The notes beneath the pieces were generated by a model, which saw only the letters and a list, made by a program, of their open reading frames with translations, was not told the origin of the DNA and did not search any database. From NCBI GenBank assembly GCA_021323655.1, contig JAJPKO010000065.1:157556-221555 (forward strand): a DNA stretch of 64,000 nucleotides, read 5' to 3'. The position numbers and the translations under genes were made by a program. Position 1 is the first letter of the stretch. The number at the start of each line of letters is the position of its first letter. This document shows, in pieces, positions 8,384 through 21,463 of the stretch. Source of the stretch: Acidobacteriaceae bacterium. Its GTDB lineage: Bacteria > Acidobacteriota > Terriglobia > Terriglobales > Acidobacteriaceae.

Positions 8384-8845
8384 TTGAGTAAGACGGAAAG
8401 ACATAACGCAATCCGCGATCTGGTGGCCACCACGGCCATCTCCAACCAGGAGGAGCTGCGCCGCAAGCTCATTCGCCGCGGCTTCGATGTGACGCAGGCG
8501 ACCGTCTCGCGCGACATCCACGAGCTGCACCTGTACAAGGGGCCCAGCGGCTACGCGCTTCCCAGCGGAAATGGCAACGGGCACCTCCGTGAAGAAGAGG
8601 ACAGCGGTTTGCCTGCCGTTCATGAAGTTCTGCGAAGCTTTGGACTGAAGGTTAAGCAGGCGCAGAACCAGCTCGTCCTGATCACGGCCAGTGGCGGCGC
8701 GCAGCCTGTGGCGCTGGCCATTGATCATGAAGATTGGAAGGAAGTCGTCGGAACACTGGCCGGCGATGACACGGTCCTGATTATTTGCCCGGACCAGAAG
8801 AGTGCGTCGAAGCTGAAGGCGCGCCTGGAAGAGATGATTGGATGA
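8384..8845 (+). CDS. argR: Arginine repressor
   Basis: Arginine-responsive hexameric regulator. The N-terminal winged helix contains TVSRDIHELHLYK, near-identical to B. subtilis AhrC, and the C-terminal half holds the arginine-binding/oligomerisation domain ending GDDTVLIICPD. The reading frame is open further upstream, but the TTG at 8384 (LSKTERHNAI) lines up with the AhrC start (MNKGQRHIKI) and gives 153 residues, the usual length. The ATG at 8339 lies inside an operator only about 10 nt from the inferred transcription start. No clear Shine-Dalgarno sequence serves the TTG. It is first in the arg operon; its stop overlaps the argC start (ATGA). It probably represses itself and the whole operon. 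Confidence 0.92.
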   Translation: MSKTERHNAIRDLVATTAISNQEELRRKLIRRGFDVTQATVSRDIHELHLYKGPSGYALPSGNGNGHLREEEDSGLPAVHEVLRSFGLKVKQAQNQLVLITASGGAQPVALAIDHEDWKEVVGTLAGDDTVLIICPDQKSASKLKARLEEMIG

Positions 8846-9894
8846 CGAAGAAGATACAAACCGCAGTGATGGGAGTTTCCGGATACGCCGGAGCGGAGCT
8901 GGCGCGCATTCTGCTGCATCATCCGCAGCTCAGGGGCGTGCCGCCTGTTTTCCTCGGGCGCGCCGAGGCTGCGCAGCCGCTGACCGAACTGCATCCTCAA
9001 CTGATGGACAATAACGGCTCCCACGCGCTGAAGGTCGAGCCATTCTCGTGGGAGCTGCTGAAAGAGCGCAGCGTGGATGTTTTGTTTCTTGCGACTCCGC
9101 ATGAACAGTCGCGGGAGTGGGCGCCACAGGCGCTTGAGCACGGCATCCGCGTCGTGGACCTGAGCGGTGCGTGGCGGCTTGCCCATGCAGAAAACCGCGC
9201 TGTGTATAAATTTGCGGATGAAGGCTCGGCAGTCGCTGTCCAGACGCAGACCAAAGCTGTCTATGGAATGCCCGAGCTATATCGCGCGGAGATCAAAGAC
9301 GCGGACCTGGTCGCCAATCCCGGATGCTACTCAACTTCGGTCATTCTTCCGCTCAGGCCGCTCGTAGCCAAGGGCTGGATTGACCTTGACCGTGGCATCG
9401 TAAGCGATTCGAAGTCCGGCGTCTCCGGAGCCGGCAAGGTCCCCACCGCGAAGACACATTTTATGCATGCGGCAGACAATCTTTCTGCGTATGGCGTCTT
9501 CGGGCACCGGCACACGGGCGAACTGCTCGAACAGCTTGATCTGAAGCCAGAGCAGATCACCTTCACGCCGCATCTGCTGCCGATTCCGCGTGGCATTCTC
9601 TCGACCATTTACGTTGCCTTCAAAGAGAAGAAGACACCCGAGCAGGTCGAATCTTGCTTCCGCGAATTCTATAAAGACAGTCCGCTGGTGCGGCTCTTCC
9701 CTGCTGGCCATCTGCCGCAGATTCAGTATTCGGTGCGCACCAATTTCTGCGACATAGGATTTCAACTCGCCGTCGATGGGCGACGATGCGTCATCGTCTC
9801 CTGCCTTGACAACCTGCTGAAAGGCGCTGCCGGACAAGCGGTGCAAAACCTGAATGTAATGTATGGATGGGATGAAGCGGAGGGGTTGATATGA
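8842..9894 (+). CDS. argC: N-acetyl-gamma-glutamyl-phosphate reductase
   Basis: Reduces N-acetylglutamyl phosphate to the semialdehyde with NADPH, the third step of arginine synthesis. The 350-residue protein has the nucleotide-binding GVSGYAGAEL at the N-terminus and the catalytic cysteine in VANPGCYSTS; the motif HRHTGELLEQL is typical of the family. ATG at 8842 was chosen over an upstream in-frame start because it forms an ATGA overlap with argR and places GVSGYAG near residue 10, as usual. The stop overlaps argB by the same ATGA arrangement, so translation is probably coupled. Confidence 0.96.
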   Translation: MTKKIQTAVMGVSGYAGAELARILLHHPQLRGVPPVFLGRAEAAQPLTELHPQLMDNNGSHALKVEPFSWELLKERSVDVLFLATPHEQSREWAPQALEHGIRVVDLSGAWRLAHAENRAVYKFADEGSAVAVQTQTKAVYGMPELYRAEIKDADLVANPGCYSTSVILPLRPLVAKGWIDLDRGIVSDSKSGVSGAGKVPTAKTHFMHAADNLSAYGVFGHRHTGELLEQLDLKPEQITFTPHLLPIPRGILSTIYVAFKEKKTPEQVESCFREFYKDSPLVRLFPAGHLPQIQYSVRTNFCDIGFQLAVDGRRCVIVSCLDNLLKGAAGQAVQNLNVMYGWDEAEGLI

Positions 9895-10673
9895 AGTTCG
9901 TAATCAAACTCGGCGGAGCGACCCTTGAAAATCCTGACCTGCGCGAAAGCTGCGCCAAAGCCATCGCCGAACTGGTGAAGGACGGCAGTCAGGTAGTTTT
10001 GGTGCACGGCGGAGGCGTGCAGCTGACGCGTACCCTCAAGCAGCTTGGCAAGCAGAGCGAATTTATCGCTGGACTGCGCGTGACCGATGCCGAAACGCGC
10101 GACACGGCGCTGATGGTTCTGAGCGGCCAGGTGAATAAATCTCTCGTCGCCGCCCTGGGCAAGCATGGACAATCGGCCGTCGGTCTCTGCGGCGGCGATG
10201 GCCTCGTCTTCCGCGCACGCAAAAAACGCACGGCGCCGGACCTCGGCTTTGTGGGCGAGATTGTTGCCTCGGACCCGCGCTGGATTGAGGCCATCTGGAA
10301 GATGGGCGCTGTGCCTGTGATTTCAAGCATCGCCCTCGGCTTCGATGGCGAATACTACAACGTGAACGCCGATGAAATGGCCGCGGCCTGCGCTGCTGCC
10401 TGTAAGGCCGATGCGCTCGTCTTTCTCACCGACGTTCCCGGCGTAAAAGATGCGAACGGCGAAGTAATGCGCTGGCTCTCCATTGACCAGATTGCGAAGC
10501 TGGCCAAAGACGCAGTCATCAGCGGCGGAATGCTGCCAAAGCTCAGCGCCTGCCGCGAAGCTCTGCTTCAAGGCGTCAAGCGCGTGCGCATTCTGCCCGC
10601 CGAGGCCGCCGGCGTTCTGCCCGACTTGTGCAGCACACGCATTACGCACGGAACAGAAGTTATGGTGGCGTAA
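9891..10673 (+). CDS. argB: Acetylglutamate kinase
   Basis: Phosphorylates N-acetylglutamate with ATP, the second step of the pathway. The 260-residue amino-acid-kinase-fold protein begins FVIKLGGATLENP, carries the substrate/ATP glycine motif LVHGGGVQLT, and near the C-terminus GGMLPKLSACREAL, all expected. The short N-terminus, without the helix found in hexameric arginine-inhibited enzymes, suggests the dimeric E. coli-like form, which is usually not feedback inhibited; that is inference. It overlaps argC by 4 nt and is separated from argD by 156 bp. Confidence 0.95.
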   Translation: MKFVIKLGGATLENPDLRESCAKAIAELVKDGSQVVLVHGGGVQLTRTLKQLGKQSEFIAGLRVTDAETRDTALMVLSGQVNKSLVAALGKHGQSAVGLCGGDGLVFRARKKRTAPDLGFVGEIVASDPRWIEAIWKMGAVPVISSIALGFDGEYYNVNADEMAAACAAACKADALVFLTDVPGVKDANGEVMRWLSIDQIAKLAKDAVISGGMLPKLSACREALLQGVKRVRILPAEAAGVLPDLCSTRITHGTEVMVA

Positions 10674-10829
10674 AGGATATACGTCATTCTGGGCGAAGCG
10701 AAGAATCTTCACGTTCCTCAATTCGGTAGTCATCGCAGAGGTTCTTCGTCACTTCACCCCTGGAAGAAATTGAATAACCGCAAGATGGGCATAGGCCCTG
10801 ACTTATAAGCTTTTGGAGATTTCTCAACG
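10674..10829. repeat. argB-argD gap with a dispersed CATTCTGGGCGAAGCGAAGAATC-type element
   Basis: The gap begins with GTCATTCTGGGCGAAGCG followed by AAGAATCTTC. I recall this kind of short dispersed element from acidobacterial intergenic DNA. An inverted CGAAGAA/TTCTTCG pair spans about 10697-10750. No promoter motif stands out; argD has GGAG upstream of its ATG. It may reduce or modulate read-through from argB to argD. Confidence 0.45.
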
Positions 10830-12089
10830 ATGAAACTCGATTCCATTCGCGCGGCAGAGGCAAAACTGCTGCTCAATACCTACGAGCGCAGTCCCCTTCT
10901 CTTCGTTCGCGGAGAAGGCGTTCATCTCATAGATGAGAACGGCGACCGCTACCTTGATCTTTTGAGCGGCATCGGCGTCAATGCGCTCGGCTACGGTCAC
11001 CCGGCAGTAGTGGACACGATTGCGGAACAAAGCAAAAAACTCGTCCATATTTCAAACCTGTTCTTTCACGAAGGACAGGCCGAACTTGCCCTTCGCCTGA
11101 CGGAAAAAAGCGGAATGGACCGCGCCTTCTTCTGCAACAGCGGAACAGAGGCGATGGAGGCCGCGCTGAAACTGGCGCGCGCACATGCCGGGAAAAAGCG
11201 CTGCGAAGGCAAGGCGCTGGGCACCAAAATCCTGGCCCTCGAACACAGCTTCCACGGACGCACCATGGGCTCCGTTGCCGCCACGCACAAGGAAAAATAC
11301 CGTGAGCCGTTTGCTCCGGTCATGCCGGGCGTGGAGTTTGTCCGTTTCGATGATGTCACAGACCTGAAAGCTAAATTCTCCAATGAAGTCTGCGCCATCC
11401 TGCTTGAAGCCATTCAGGGTGAGGGCGGCATCCGCCCCGTCTCGCAGCAGTTCATCCAGGCTGCGCGCGAGCTCACGCAATCCACCGGAGCATTGCTCAT
11501 CGTGGATGAAATCCAGGCCGGACTTGCTCGCACCGGAAAATGGTTTGCCTACCAGCATTACCGCATTCAGCCGGACGTGATCACCATCGCCAAGCCGCTC
11601 GCTGGAGGACTGCCACTGGGCGCGATGCTCTGCAGGGAAGAGGCCGCGCAGGCCATTCATCCCGGCATGCACGGCACCACCTTTGGCGGAGGCCCGCTGG
11701 CTTGCGCTGTCGCCATTGCCGTAATAGACGCAATTGAGAAAGAGCACCTGCTCGACCACATCAACAAAGTAGGCAGCCACTTCCGCCAGCAGCTCGAATC
11801 GTTGAAGCAGAAGCACAGTGCCATCACCGCTGTGCGCGGACTCGGCCTGATGCTGGCCATCGAAATTGACTCCGCAGACCTGGCAAAGACCGCTCTCGGA
11901 GAGATGACAAAGCGCCGCATTCTCATCAATCGAACCAGCGAGACGGTGCTGCGTTTCCTGCCGCCTTACGTCATTCAGAAGCAGCACGTAGATGAAGCCA
12001 TTGCCGCTCTCGACGAAACCTTTACCGAGCACAGCCCTGCCTATGCCGGCGAGCACGCTCATACCCAGGGAGGAACCAAAATTGGCTAG
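10830..12089 (+). CDS. argD: Acetylornithine aminotransferase
   Basis: PLP enzyme that converts N-acetylglutamate semialdehyde to N-acetylornithine. The 419-residue class-III aminotransferase shows NSGTEAMEAALKLAR for phosphate binding, EHSFHGRTMGS, the acidic VDEIQAGLARTG, and the Schiff-base lysine in ITIAKPLAGGLPLGAM. The last 20 residues (HSPAYAGEHAHTQGG) are a tail beyond the normal end. The 3' end overlaps the argF start by 8 nt. Its place between argB and argF supports argD over other ornithine/GABA aminotransferases. Confidence 0.94.
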   Translation: MKLDSIRAAEAKLLLNTYERSPLLFVRGEGVHLIDENGDRYLDLLSGIGVNALGYGHPAVVDTIAEQSKKLVHISNLFFHEGQAELALRLTEKSGMDRAFFCNSGTEAMEAALKLARAHAGKKRCEGKALGTKILALEHSFHGRTMGSVAATHKEKYREPFAPVMPGVEFVRFDDVTDLKAKFSNEVCAILLEAIQGEGGIRPVSQQFIQAARELTQSTGALLIVDEIQAGLARTGKWFAYQHYRIQPDVITIAKPLAGGLPLGAMLCREEAAQAIHPGMHGTTFGGGPLACAVAIAVIDAIEKEHLLDHINKVGSHFRQQLESLKQKHSAITAVRGLGLMLAIEIDSADLAKTALGEMTKRRILINRTSETVLRFLPPYVIQKQHVDEAIAALDETFTEHSPAYAGEHAHTQGGTKIG

Positions 12090-13077
12090 CAAAACACTCG
12101 CAGTTCTTGAACCGGAAGCTGGTCTGGAGGCGGCGCTTGCAGGGCGCGACCTCTGCTCCATCTCTGACCTGACGCCGCAGGAAGTCTCTGCCATTCTGGA
12201 CCTTGCGCACGACGTAAAAGCACACCCCTCCAGCTATCGCCATGCGCTCGACGCAAAGCAGATGGTCATGTTCTTTGAGAAGTCGTCTCTGCGCACGCGC
12301 CTCACCTTTGAGACGGCCATCAACACGACGGGCGGCAATGCCATCTTTGTAGACCAGACACAATCGCCGCTCGGCGAGCGCGAGTCGCTGGCCGATATGT
12401 CGCGCAATCTCGAGCGTTGGGTCTCGGTCATTGTTCTGCGCACGTATGCACATGAGACCATCACGGAAATGGCCCAGTACGCCAGCGTTCCGGTCATCAA
12501 TGCACTGAGCGACCTCGAGCATCCATGCCAGGCGCTGGCCGATTTCATGACGCTCCAGGAACGCTTCGGAAACCTGAAGGGGCTCAAATTTACTTATGTC
12601 GGAGACGGCAACAACGTCTGCCATTCGCTCCTGCTGACCGCGGCGCAGCTAGGCGCGCACTGCACCATCGGTACGCCAAAGAACTACGCGCCAAAGGCCG
12701 ACATCGTTGCACAGGCCCGCGCCATTGCCAACGTGACCGGCAGCGACATCACCATCATCAACGACCCGATCGCCGCAGTCTCCGGGGCCGACGCCGTTTA
12801 CACCGACGTCTGCACTAGCATGGGCTTTGAGCATGAAGCCACCAAGCGCGCACCCATCTTCAAGCCGTATCAGGTGAATGAAACCCTGATGTCACACGCC
12901 GCTTCGCACGCTATCTTTATGCACTGTCTGCCCGCGCACCGCAATGCTGAGGTTACCGACGCTGTACTCGACGGCCCGCAGTCGGTGGTCTTCGACCAGG
13001 CCGAGAACCGGATGCACGCGCAGAAGGCACTGCTGCTCTTATTGCTGGGTGCGGGAAAGAAGGCTGTGAAGAAGTGA
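12082..13077 (+). CDS. argF: Ornithine carbamoyltransferase
   Basis: Makes citrulline from ornithine and carbamoyl phosphate. The 331-residue enzyme has the carbamoyl-phosphate motif SSLRTR, the HPCQALADF motif and the ornithine-site HCLPAHR. The frame is open upstream into argD, but GGGAGG at 12068-12073 is 8 nt before TTG at 12082 and no other start has such a site, so the gene starts within the last codons of argD. The HCLP motif favours ornithine rather than N-acetylornithine as substrate, so a deacetylase (ArgE or ArgJ) is needed; neither is in this window. Confidence 0.93.
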   Translation: MASKTLAVLEPEAGLEAALAGRDLCSISDLTPQEVSAILDLAHDVKAHPSSYRHALDAKQMVMFFEKSSLRTRLTFETAINTTGGNAIFVDQTQSPLGERESLADMSRNLERWVSVIVLRTYAHETITEMAQYASVPVINALSDLEHPCQALADFMTLQERFGNLKGLKFTYVGDGNNVCHSLLLTAAQLGAHCTIGTPKNYAPKADIVAQARAIANVTGSDITIINDPIAAVSGADAVYTDVCTSMGFEHEATKRAPIFKPYQVNETLMSHAASHAIFMHCLPAHRNAEVTDAVLDGPQSVVFDQAENRMHAQKALLLLLLGAGKKAVKK

Positions 13078-13086
13078 CGTCGCCCT

Positions 13087-13114
13087 CCCACGTCTCTTCA
13101 GGATGTGGGGCACC
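13087..13114. repeat. Palindrome of the CCCACATCTC family, after argF
   Basis: CCCACGTC-(tcttcag)-GATGTGGG then GCACC lies 9 bp beyond the argF stop. It is related to the copies near 3593, 27588 and 48921. It could fold in the argF-argG mRNA as a processing or stability element. Confidence 0.6.
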
Positions 13115-13125
13115 TCGAAACATAA

Positions 13126-15948
<2,823 letters not shown>

Positions 15949-15962
<14 letters not shown>

Positions 15963-16470
15963 GGCGCGCCTTCAGGATGCAACCAATATCTTCGAGCTGG
16001 TCAACAGTCTCTCCGGCGACGGCACGCTTCTGCGCCGCGCCTTTGCGGAAATCTGCGAGAACGTGCGCGACTTCACCGTGGCCGAAAGCGACTCCGGAAT
16101 CTTCCTGGGCTGCGGCGCGCTCCATCTCTACGGGCCGCATCTGGCCGAGGTACGCTCCATCGTCGTCCGACCAGAAGCCAAAGGCCAGGGCGCGGGCGCA
16201 AATATCCTGAATGCGCTGCTTGAAGAAGCAGAAGACCACGGTGTGGGATGCGTCTGCCTCTTCACGCGCATTCCTGATTTCTTTTTCAAGTATGGATTTC
16301 GCGTGGTGGAAGACCGCGCCGCGCTTCCTGACAAAATCTTCAAAGATTGCCAGAACTGCCCGCGTCTTTACCGTTGCGATGAAGTGGCCATGGCCCGTGG
16401 GCAGGTGCCGAAGGTCTCAATTCTGGGCCCAAGAGTGGAAGCGGAACAACTGGTGCGTCTGGCCGGATAG
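15949..16470 (+). CDS. argA: ArgA-like GNAT acetyltransferase (probable N-acetylglutamate synthase)
   Basis: A 173-residue single-domain GNAT protein with acetyl-CoA-binding VRSIVVRPEAKGQGAG and the NAGS-like C-terminal part CLFTRIPDFFFKYGFRVVED.ALPDKIFKDC. This resembles the acetyltransferase domain fused to the end of ArgH in Moritella and Vibrio (argH(A)); here it is separate but overlaps argH by 14 nt. As no argJ and no kinase-like argA are nearby, it likely makes N-acetylglutamate to start the pathway. A cysteine-rich insert, CQNCPRLYRC, lies near the end. It has no amino-acid-kinase domain, so arginine feedback must work differently, if at all. Function is inferred from homology and context. 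Confidence 0.85.
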
Positions 16471-16475
16471 CCGCG

Positions 16476-16961
16476 CTACGAGCAGATTTCCATCTTGTAC
16501 TTCTCTGCCAGCGCCAGCAAACGATGCAGCGTGTCCGGCTCGTCTTCCCTGTCTTTGTCGTCTCGCTTGCCCGGCTTCCCCACTTCGGCCAGCAGCTCTT
16601 CAAAGCCGCCGGGAGAAAACACCACCAGCAATCTGCCCGGAATCGCGCCCACGTTTTTGTAGGTGTGCGGCGTCCCCTTCGGAATGCGGACAAAGTCTCC
16701 GTCCGCCAAATCCAGAATCTTGCCGCCAAGAATGACGGAGAATGCTCCTTCAATCACGTAGAAGCACTCATCCTCTCCGTGGTGAATGTGCGGGGGCGGC
16801 CCATTTCCCGGGAACGACTCAATCTCCACGATCGAGTAGGCCCCGCCCGTCTGTTCAGGCAAGGTTTTGATCGCGTAAAAATCGCCCATGAGCCAGAAAG
16901 AGCGGCCCTGTCCTGTTTCGAGGACATGAGAGGATGGGTCGGCAATGAGGTTACTGCTCAT
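16476..16961 (-). CDS. Cupin-domain protein
   Basis: A 161-residue protein with one conserved beta-barrel cupin domain: motif 1 PPPHIHHGEDECFYVIEG supplies three histidines and a glutamate for a metal, and motif 2 is DFVRIPKGTPHTYKN. It has no signal peptide. The C-terminal 50 residues are charged and helical. Such proteins include dioxygenases, isomerases and quercetinase-like enzymes; the substrate cannot be told. It is convergent with argA, only 5 bp away, and faces the same way as the ABC genes. Confidence 0.8.
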   Translation of the reverse strand: MSSNLIADPSSHVLETGQGRSFWLMGDFYAIKTLPEQTGGAYSIVEIESFPGNGPPPHIHHGEDECFYVIEGAFSVILGGKILDLADGDFVRIPKGTPHTYKNVGAIPGRLLVVFSPGGFEELLAEVGKPGKRDDKDREDEPDTLHRLLALAEKYKMEICS

Positions 16962-17029
16962 GGTAAAGTGCTGACCGATTGTAGCCGGATTTCACCGGAC
17001 ATGTGCAATGAAAATCTGTAGAGCGCGGA

Positions 17030-17830
<801 letters not shown>

Positions 17831-17850
17831 CCGAAAATACTCCTGCTTGC

Positions 17851-19245
17851 TTATGTGGCCGAGTCGTTTGTGTCTTTGCTTGTGTTCACCGGGGTCGTAT
17901 CACGCTTTACCAGCGCCCCGTCCTTCAGCGTGCGCAGGGTCCGGAACGTACCTGTAACGATCTCGTCGCCATCCTTCAGGCCGCTGGTGACTTCGATGTC
18001 GGTGGCGCCTGTAATGCCTGTGGTGATCGGCACAAAATGCACCCGCAGCTTGCCCCTCTTGTCCGGGCGGATGACAAAGACGCCCTGCTGCTTCTGCGCG
18101 TCCTGCGATGCGCCGTCTGTGGATGCGGAGGTCTGCTCCACATGCGGCTTATTATTCTTTTGATTCTCAGGCGCGCGCAAAGTAAGCGCCTGGATCGGAA
18201 TCGAGAGCGCATTTTCCCGCCGCGCTGTAATGATCTTTGCCGTCGCGGAGAGTCCAGGCTTCAACTCATCAGAGGTTTGGTCCAGCGTGACCACCACCTT
18301 GAAGTCCTTCGCCTCTTCCGTTCCGGTGGTGGACTGGCTGGTCGCCAACCCCGTCGAGCGCAAAAGCGCCTGGTTGCCTACTTCCGTCACATGGCCCTTA
18401 AAGACCTTGCCCGGCAGCGCATCCACCGTTACGTCCGCTTGCTGCCCCAGCGCTACATTCACTATGTCCGTTTCGTCTACCTTCACTTCCGCCGTAATCA
18501 CGGACATATCGGCCAGGGTCATCAGGGTTGAACCTTCGGCGTTCTGGATACCAACAACCACCGTCTCGCCCTCGCGGACCGGAAGGTTCGTTACCAGCGC
18601 ATCAAACGGCGCAACGCTGACGGTCTTGTTCAGAGCGTCTTCGTTGTAGCGCAGCGTGGCCACCTGGTTGGCCAGGTGCCCGCGTGCGGACTCGGTCTGG
18701 GCCTTGGCCTGCGCCAGCGAAGCCTGTGCCTGGGCCAGGGTCGCTACGTCCGTGTCAAAGGCGGCCTTTTTGGCGTCATAGTCGGCCTTTGAGACCAGCT
18801 TGTCCGCATACAGAGCCTGATACCGCTGCCAATCCAGCCGCTTCTGCTCAAGGTCGGCCTTGGCGTGCTCCACATTGGCTTCGGCAGTCTTTTCCGCGGC
18901 AATGTAGGAGGCGATATCAGTCTTCGCGGCGGTAATGGCGGCCTTCTGGGCTTCCACATTGGCCTCCGGTTGCACGCTTTCCACCGTCGCCAGAACCTGG
19001 CCCTTCTTTACGTGGTCGCCTTCTTTTACGTAAAGATGGGTGATGCGTCCAAAGGCGGTAGCGCCAATGTTGACGTAGGTCTTCGGCTTAATCTGCCCGG
19101 TGCCGCTTACTACGGCCACCAGGTTCCCGCGCACTACCTTGCCGGTAAGGACTTTGGTGTATCCGGACTGCGCCCGGACCACGGTCAAAGCGACGATCCC
19201 CACAACAGCCACAATCACAGCAGCAATAATTACGATTTTCTTCAA
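17851..19245 (-). CDS. Periplasmic adaptor (MacA/HlyD-type membrane fusion protein)
   Basis: A 464-residue protein anchored by an N-terminal membrane segment ([20 protein letters not shown]). It has a split lipoyl domain ([25 protein letters not shown] ... [19 protein letters not shown]), a long Ala/Gln/Lys/Glu-rich hairpin with heptad character between them, a beta-barrel domain and a membrane-proximal domain. It links an inner-membrane transporter to an outer-membrane channel. With the following MacB-like ATPase it suggests a tripartite exporter, though the permease is missing here. Its loop near residue 365 is rich in Lys, Gln and Ser and probably disordered. Confidence 0.9.
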   Translation of the reverse strand: MKKIVIIAAVIVAVVGIVALTVVRAQSGYTKVLTGKVVRGNLVAVVSGTGQIKPKTYVNIGATAFGRITHLYVKEGDHVKKGQVLATVESVQPEANVEAQKAAITAAKTDIASYIAAEKTAEANVEHAKADLEQKRLDWQRYQALYADKLVSKADYDAKKAAFDTDVATLAQAQASLAQAKAQTESARGHLANQVATLRYNEDALNKTVSVAPFDALVTNLPVREGETVVVGIQNAEGSTLMTLADMSVITAEVKVDETDIVNVALGQQADVTVDALPGKVFKGHVTEVGNQALLRSTGLATSQSTTGTEEAKDFKVVVTLDQTSDELKPGLSATAKIITARRENALSIPIQALTLRAPENQKNNKPHVEQTSASTDGASQDAQKQQGVFVIRPDKRGKLRVHFVPITTGITGATDIEVTSGLKDGDEIVTGTFRTLRTLKDGALVKRDTTPVNTSKDTNDSAT

Positions 19246-19512
19246 GCAGGTTTCTTCCTGTATCTTGCGGTGTCTGCCTCAGAAATACGCAAACCATGCC
19301 TCCCCGGTTCCAGGGAAACGTATATTTCCGGCGCCGCAAAACTCTCTTCCCTCAGGTGGCATCCATGATAACAGGTACGTATCTTGTTTTAGCTTCCTGA
19401 AATACATCTCTCCCGTCTAAAAAGCAGTATCGCTGCCCGCCCGGAATTGCTTGTATTCTGTCTTTACAAATCCGTAAAATAAAAGGGCGGTAGAGGGGTA
19501 ACCAGTATCAGT
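19246..19512. promoter_or_regulatory. Divergent control region between adaptor and GWxTD genes
   Basis: This 267-bp gap separates divergent genes. For the rightward gene, TTGTAT (19451-19456) and TAAAAT (19475-19480), 18 bp apart, make a plausible promoter. No clear leftward promoter was picked out. No ORF or repeat of note is present. Confidence 0.4.
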
Positions 19513-21288
19513 ATGTGGAAGGGCCGTTTTCCTGTAATTTTCGCGATCTCTCTTGGAGTCATCGCGACTTCATTGGCGCAACAGACGCAAAGCACTTCTC
19601 AAATCCAGAACACCCCGGACAATCAGCCGCAACTGAAGCAGCGCAGCACCACTCCGGATGCCAGCGATGCCGCATCCGACGACTCGCAGCAGGATCCGCT
19701 CAAACGCCAACTCTCCGACAAACAGCGCTTTAAACAGCAAAAAGAGCTGAAGCAGGAGCTCAAAGGCCCTTACAGAAAGTGGGTGGACGAGGACGTCCGC
19801 TGGATCATCACCGACCAGGAACTCAAGGCATTCAAAAGCCTCAGCAACGACGAAGAGCGCGACGCCTTCATCGAACAGTTCTGGCAGCGCCGCAATCCTA
19901 ACCCCGATTCCCCTGAGAACGAGTACCGCGAAGAGCACTACCGCCGCATCGAGTACGCAAACGAGCACTTCGCCGCCGGAAAGCCCGGCTGGAAAACCGA
20001 CCGCGGCATGATCTACATCAAGTACGGCAAGCCTGACTCGATTGACTCGCACCCCAGCGGCGGAACCTATGACCGCCCGATTGAAGAAGGCGGCGGTACC
20101 ACCTCGACCTTCCCCTTTGAAGTCTGGCACTACCGCTACCTCGAAGGCATCGGCGAAAACATTGACATTGAGTTTGTAGACACCTGCATGTGCGGTGACT
20201 ATCACATGACCATTGACCGCTCAGAGAAGGACGCGCTGCTGCACGTCCCCGGCGCCGGCCTCACCATGTATGAGCAGATGGGTATGGCCAAGCAGGCGGA
20301 CCGCTTCAAGGGTGGCCTCGAAGCGCTCGGCAACGGCCCGATGTCCAGCATGCAGCAAAGCAAGCAGTTTGACCGTCTCGAGCAGTACGCCAAATTGCAG
20401 GCACCTCCGGTCATCAAGTTCAAAGACCTTCAGCTTGAATCGTTCATGTCGAACCACAAGCTGATGACCGGCCCATACTTCCCCTTCGATGTGCGCACGG
20501 ACTTTGTCAAAGTGACCGACGACACCGTCCTGGTGCCCATCACGCTTCAGATCAAGAACCGCGACATCACCTTTAACACCAAGGATGGCGTCGCCACCGG
20601 TGAAGTCCACATCATCGGCCGCGTCTCCACCATTACCGACCGCATCGTGCAGAGCTTCGAGGACACGGTCGAGGTACAGGAGCCAGCCGAGCTGCTCACC
20701 AAGGCGCTCGACTACAAGCGGCTTTACTGGAAGGCGCTTCCGCTCCGCCCCGGTCGCTACCGCATTGACATAGGAATTAAGGACGTAAACAACCCCGACC
20801 ACCTCGGTATCTTTGCCCAGGCCATCAACGTTCCGCGCTATGACGACGACAAGCTGGCTTCGTCTTCGCTGATTCTGGCCGACCGCATGGAGCTGGTGCC
20901 GTCCAAGGAAATCGGCGCAGGCAACTTCGTCATCGGCAATACGAAACTCTTGCCAGCGGTCACCGCTAATCCTACAATTCCCGTAACCTTCCAGCGGTCG
21001 CAAAAGCTGAATTTCTGGATGCAGGTGTACAACCTGGGGATTGACGAAAAGAGCAAGCAGAACAACGCGACGGTCCAATACCAAATCATTGATCTTGCGT
21101 CTAATAAGTCAATCCTGGACATGCAGGAGGACTCAAAGAAGCTGGGCGCAAATTCCGATCAGTTGACTCTGGAACACAGCGTCCCCCTTGCCAACCTGCA
21201 ACCCGGGAAGTATGAATTAAAGATCAAGGTCAACGACAGCATCTCCAACCAGGAGATTGCCCAGTCGGCGAGCTTTACAGTGCAGTAA
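19513..21288 (+). CDS. Secreted GWxTD-domain protein
   Basis: A 591-residue exported protein: signal peptide (IFAISLGVIATSLAQ), a Gln/Ser/Asp-rich low-complexity stretch to about residue 75, then the GWxTD domain, with GKPGWKTDRGMIYIKYGKPD and the preceding FIEQFWQRRNPNPDSPENEYREEHYRR. The C-terminal half is rich in beta strands and ends IAQSASFTV. GWxTD proteins are widespread in Acidobacteriota and related phyla; their function is unknown, though an envelope or secretion-related role is often suggested. The next gene encodes a barrel protein and may be co-transcribed. A CMCG motif near residue 220 could bind metal or form a disulfide. Confidence 0.85.
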   Translation: MWKGRFPVIFAISLGVIATSLAQQTQSTSQIQNTPDNQPQLKQRSTTPDASDAASDDSQQDPLKRQLSDKQRFKQQKELKQELKGPYRKWVDEDVRWIITDQELKAFKSLSNDEERDAFIEQFWQRRNPNPDSPENEYREEHYRRIEYANEHFAAGKPGWKTDRGMIYIKYGKPDSIDSHPSGGTYDRPIEEGGGTTSTFPFEVWHYRYLEGIGENIDIEFVDTCMCGDYHMTIDRSEKDALLHVPGAGLTMYEQMGMAKQADRFKGGLEALGNGPMSSMQQSKQFDRLEQYAKLQAPPVIKFKDLQLESFMSNHKLMTGPYFPFDVRTDFVKVTDDTVLVPITLQIKNRDITFNTKDGVATGEVHIIGRVSTITDRIVQSFEDTVEVQEPAELLTKALDYKRLYWKALPLRPGRYRIDIGIKDVNNPDHLGIFAQAINVPRYDDDKLASSSLILADRMELVPSKEIGAGNFVIGNTKLLPAVTANPTIPVTFQRSQKLNFWMQVYNLGIDEKSKQNNATVQYQIIDLASNKSILDMQEDSKKLGANSDQLTLEHSVPLANLQPGKYELKIKVNDSISNQEIAQSASFTVQ

Positions 21289-21463
21289 GTGCAGTAGAGG
21301 TAGAAAGACCAGGACAAAACGGCCGCAAGAGCCGCGCGTCCTCAAACGAAATACAGCGATTTTGGGGCACGGCCAGGAGTACGGACGGGCCGCCTGCCGT
21401 CCTTCGGAGGAGTGGTTTTCCGGAGAGCGTCAGCCGGTTCTGAAGACGACAAAATCGGTGACA

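Noticed and set aside
21257..21463. N-terminal extension of the barrel protein
   Set aside because: The upstream frame overlaps the end of the GWxTD gene and codes an Arg/Lys-rich stretch that would bury the signal peptide.
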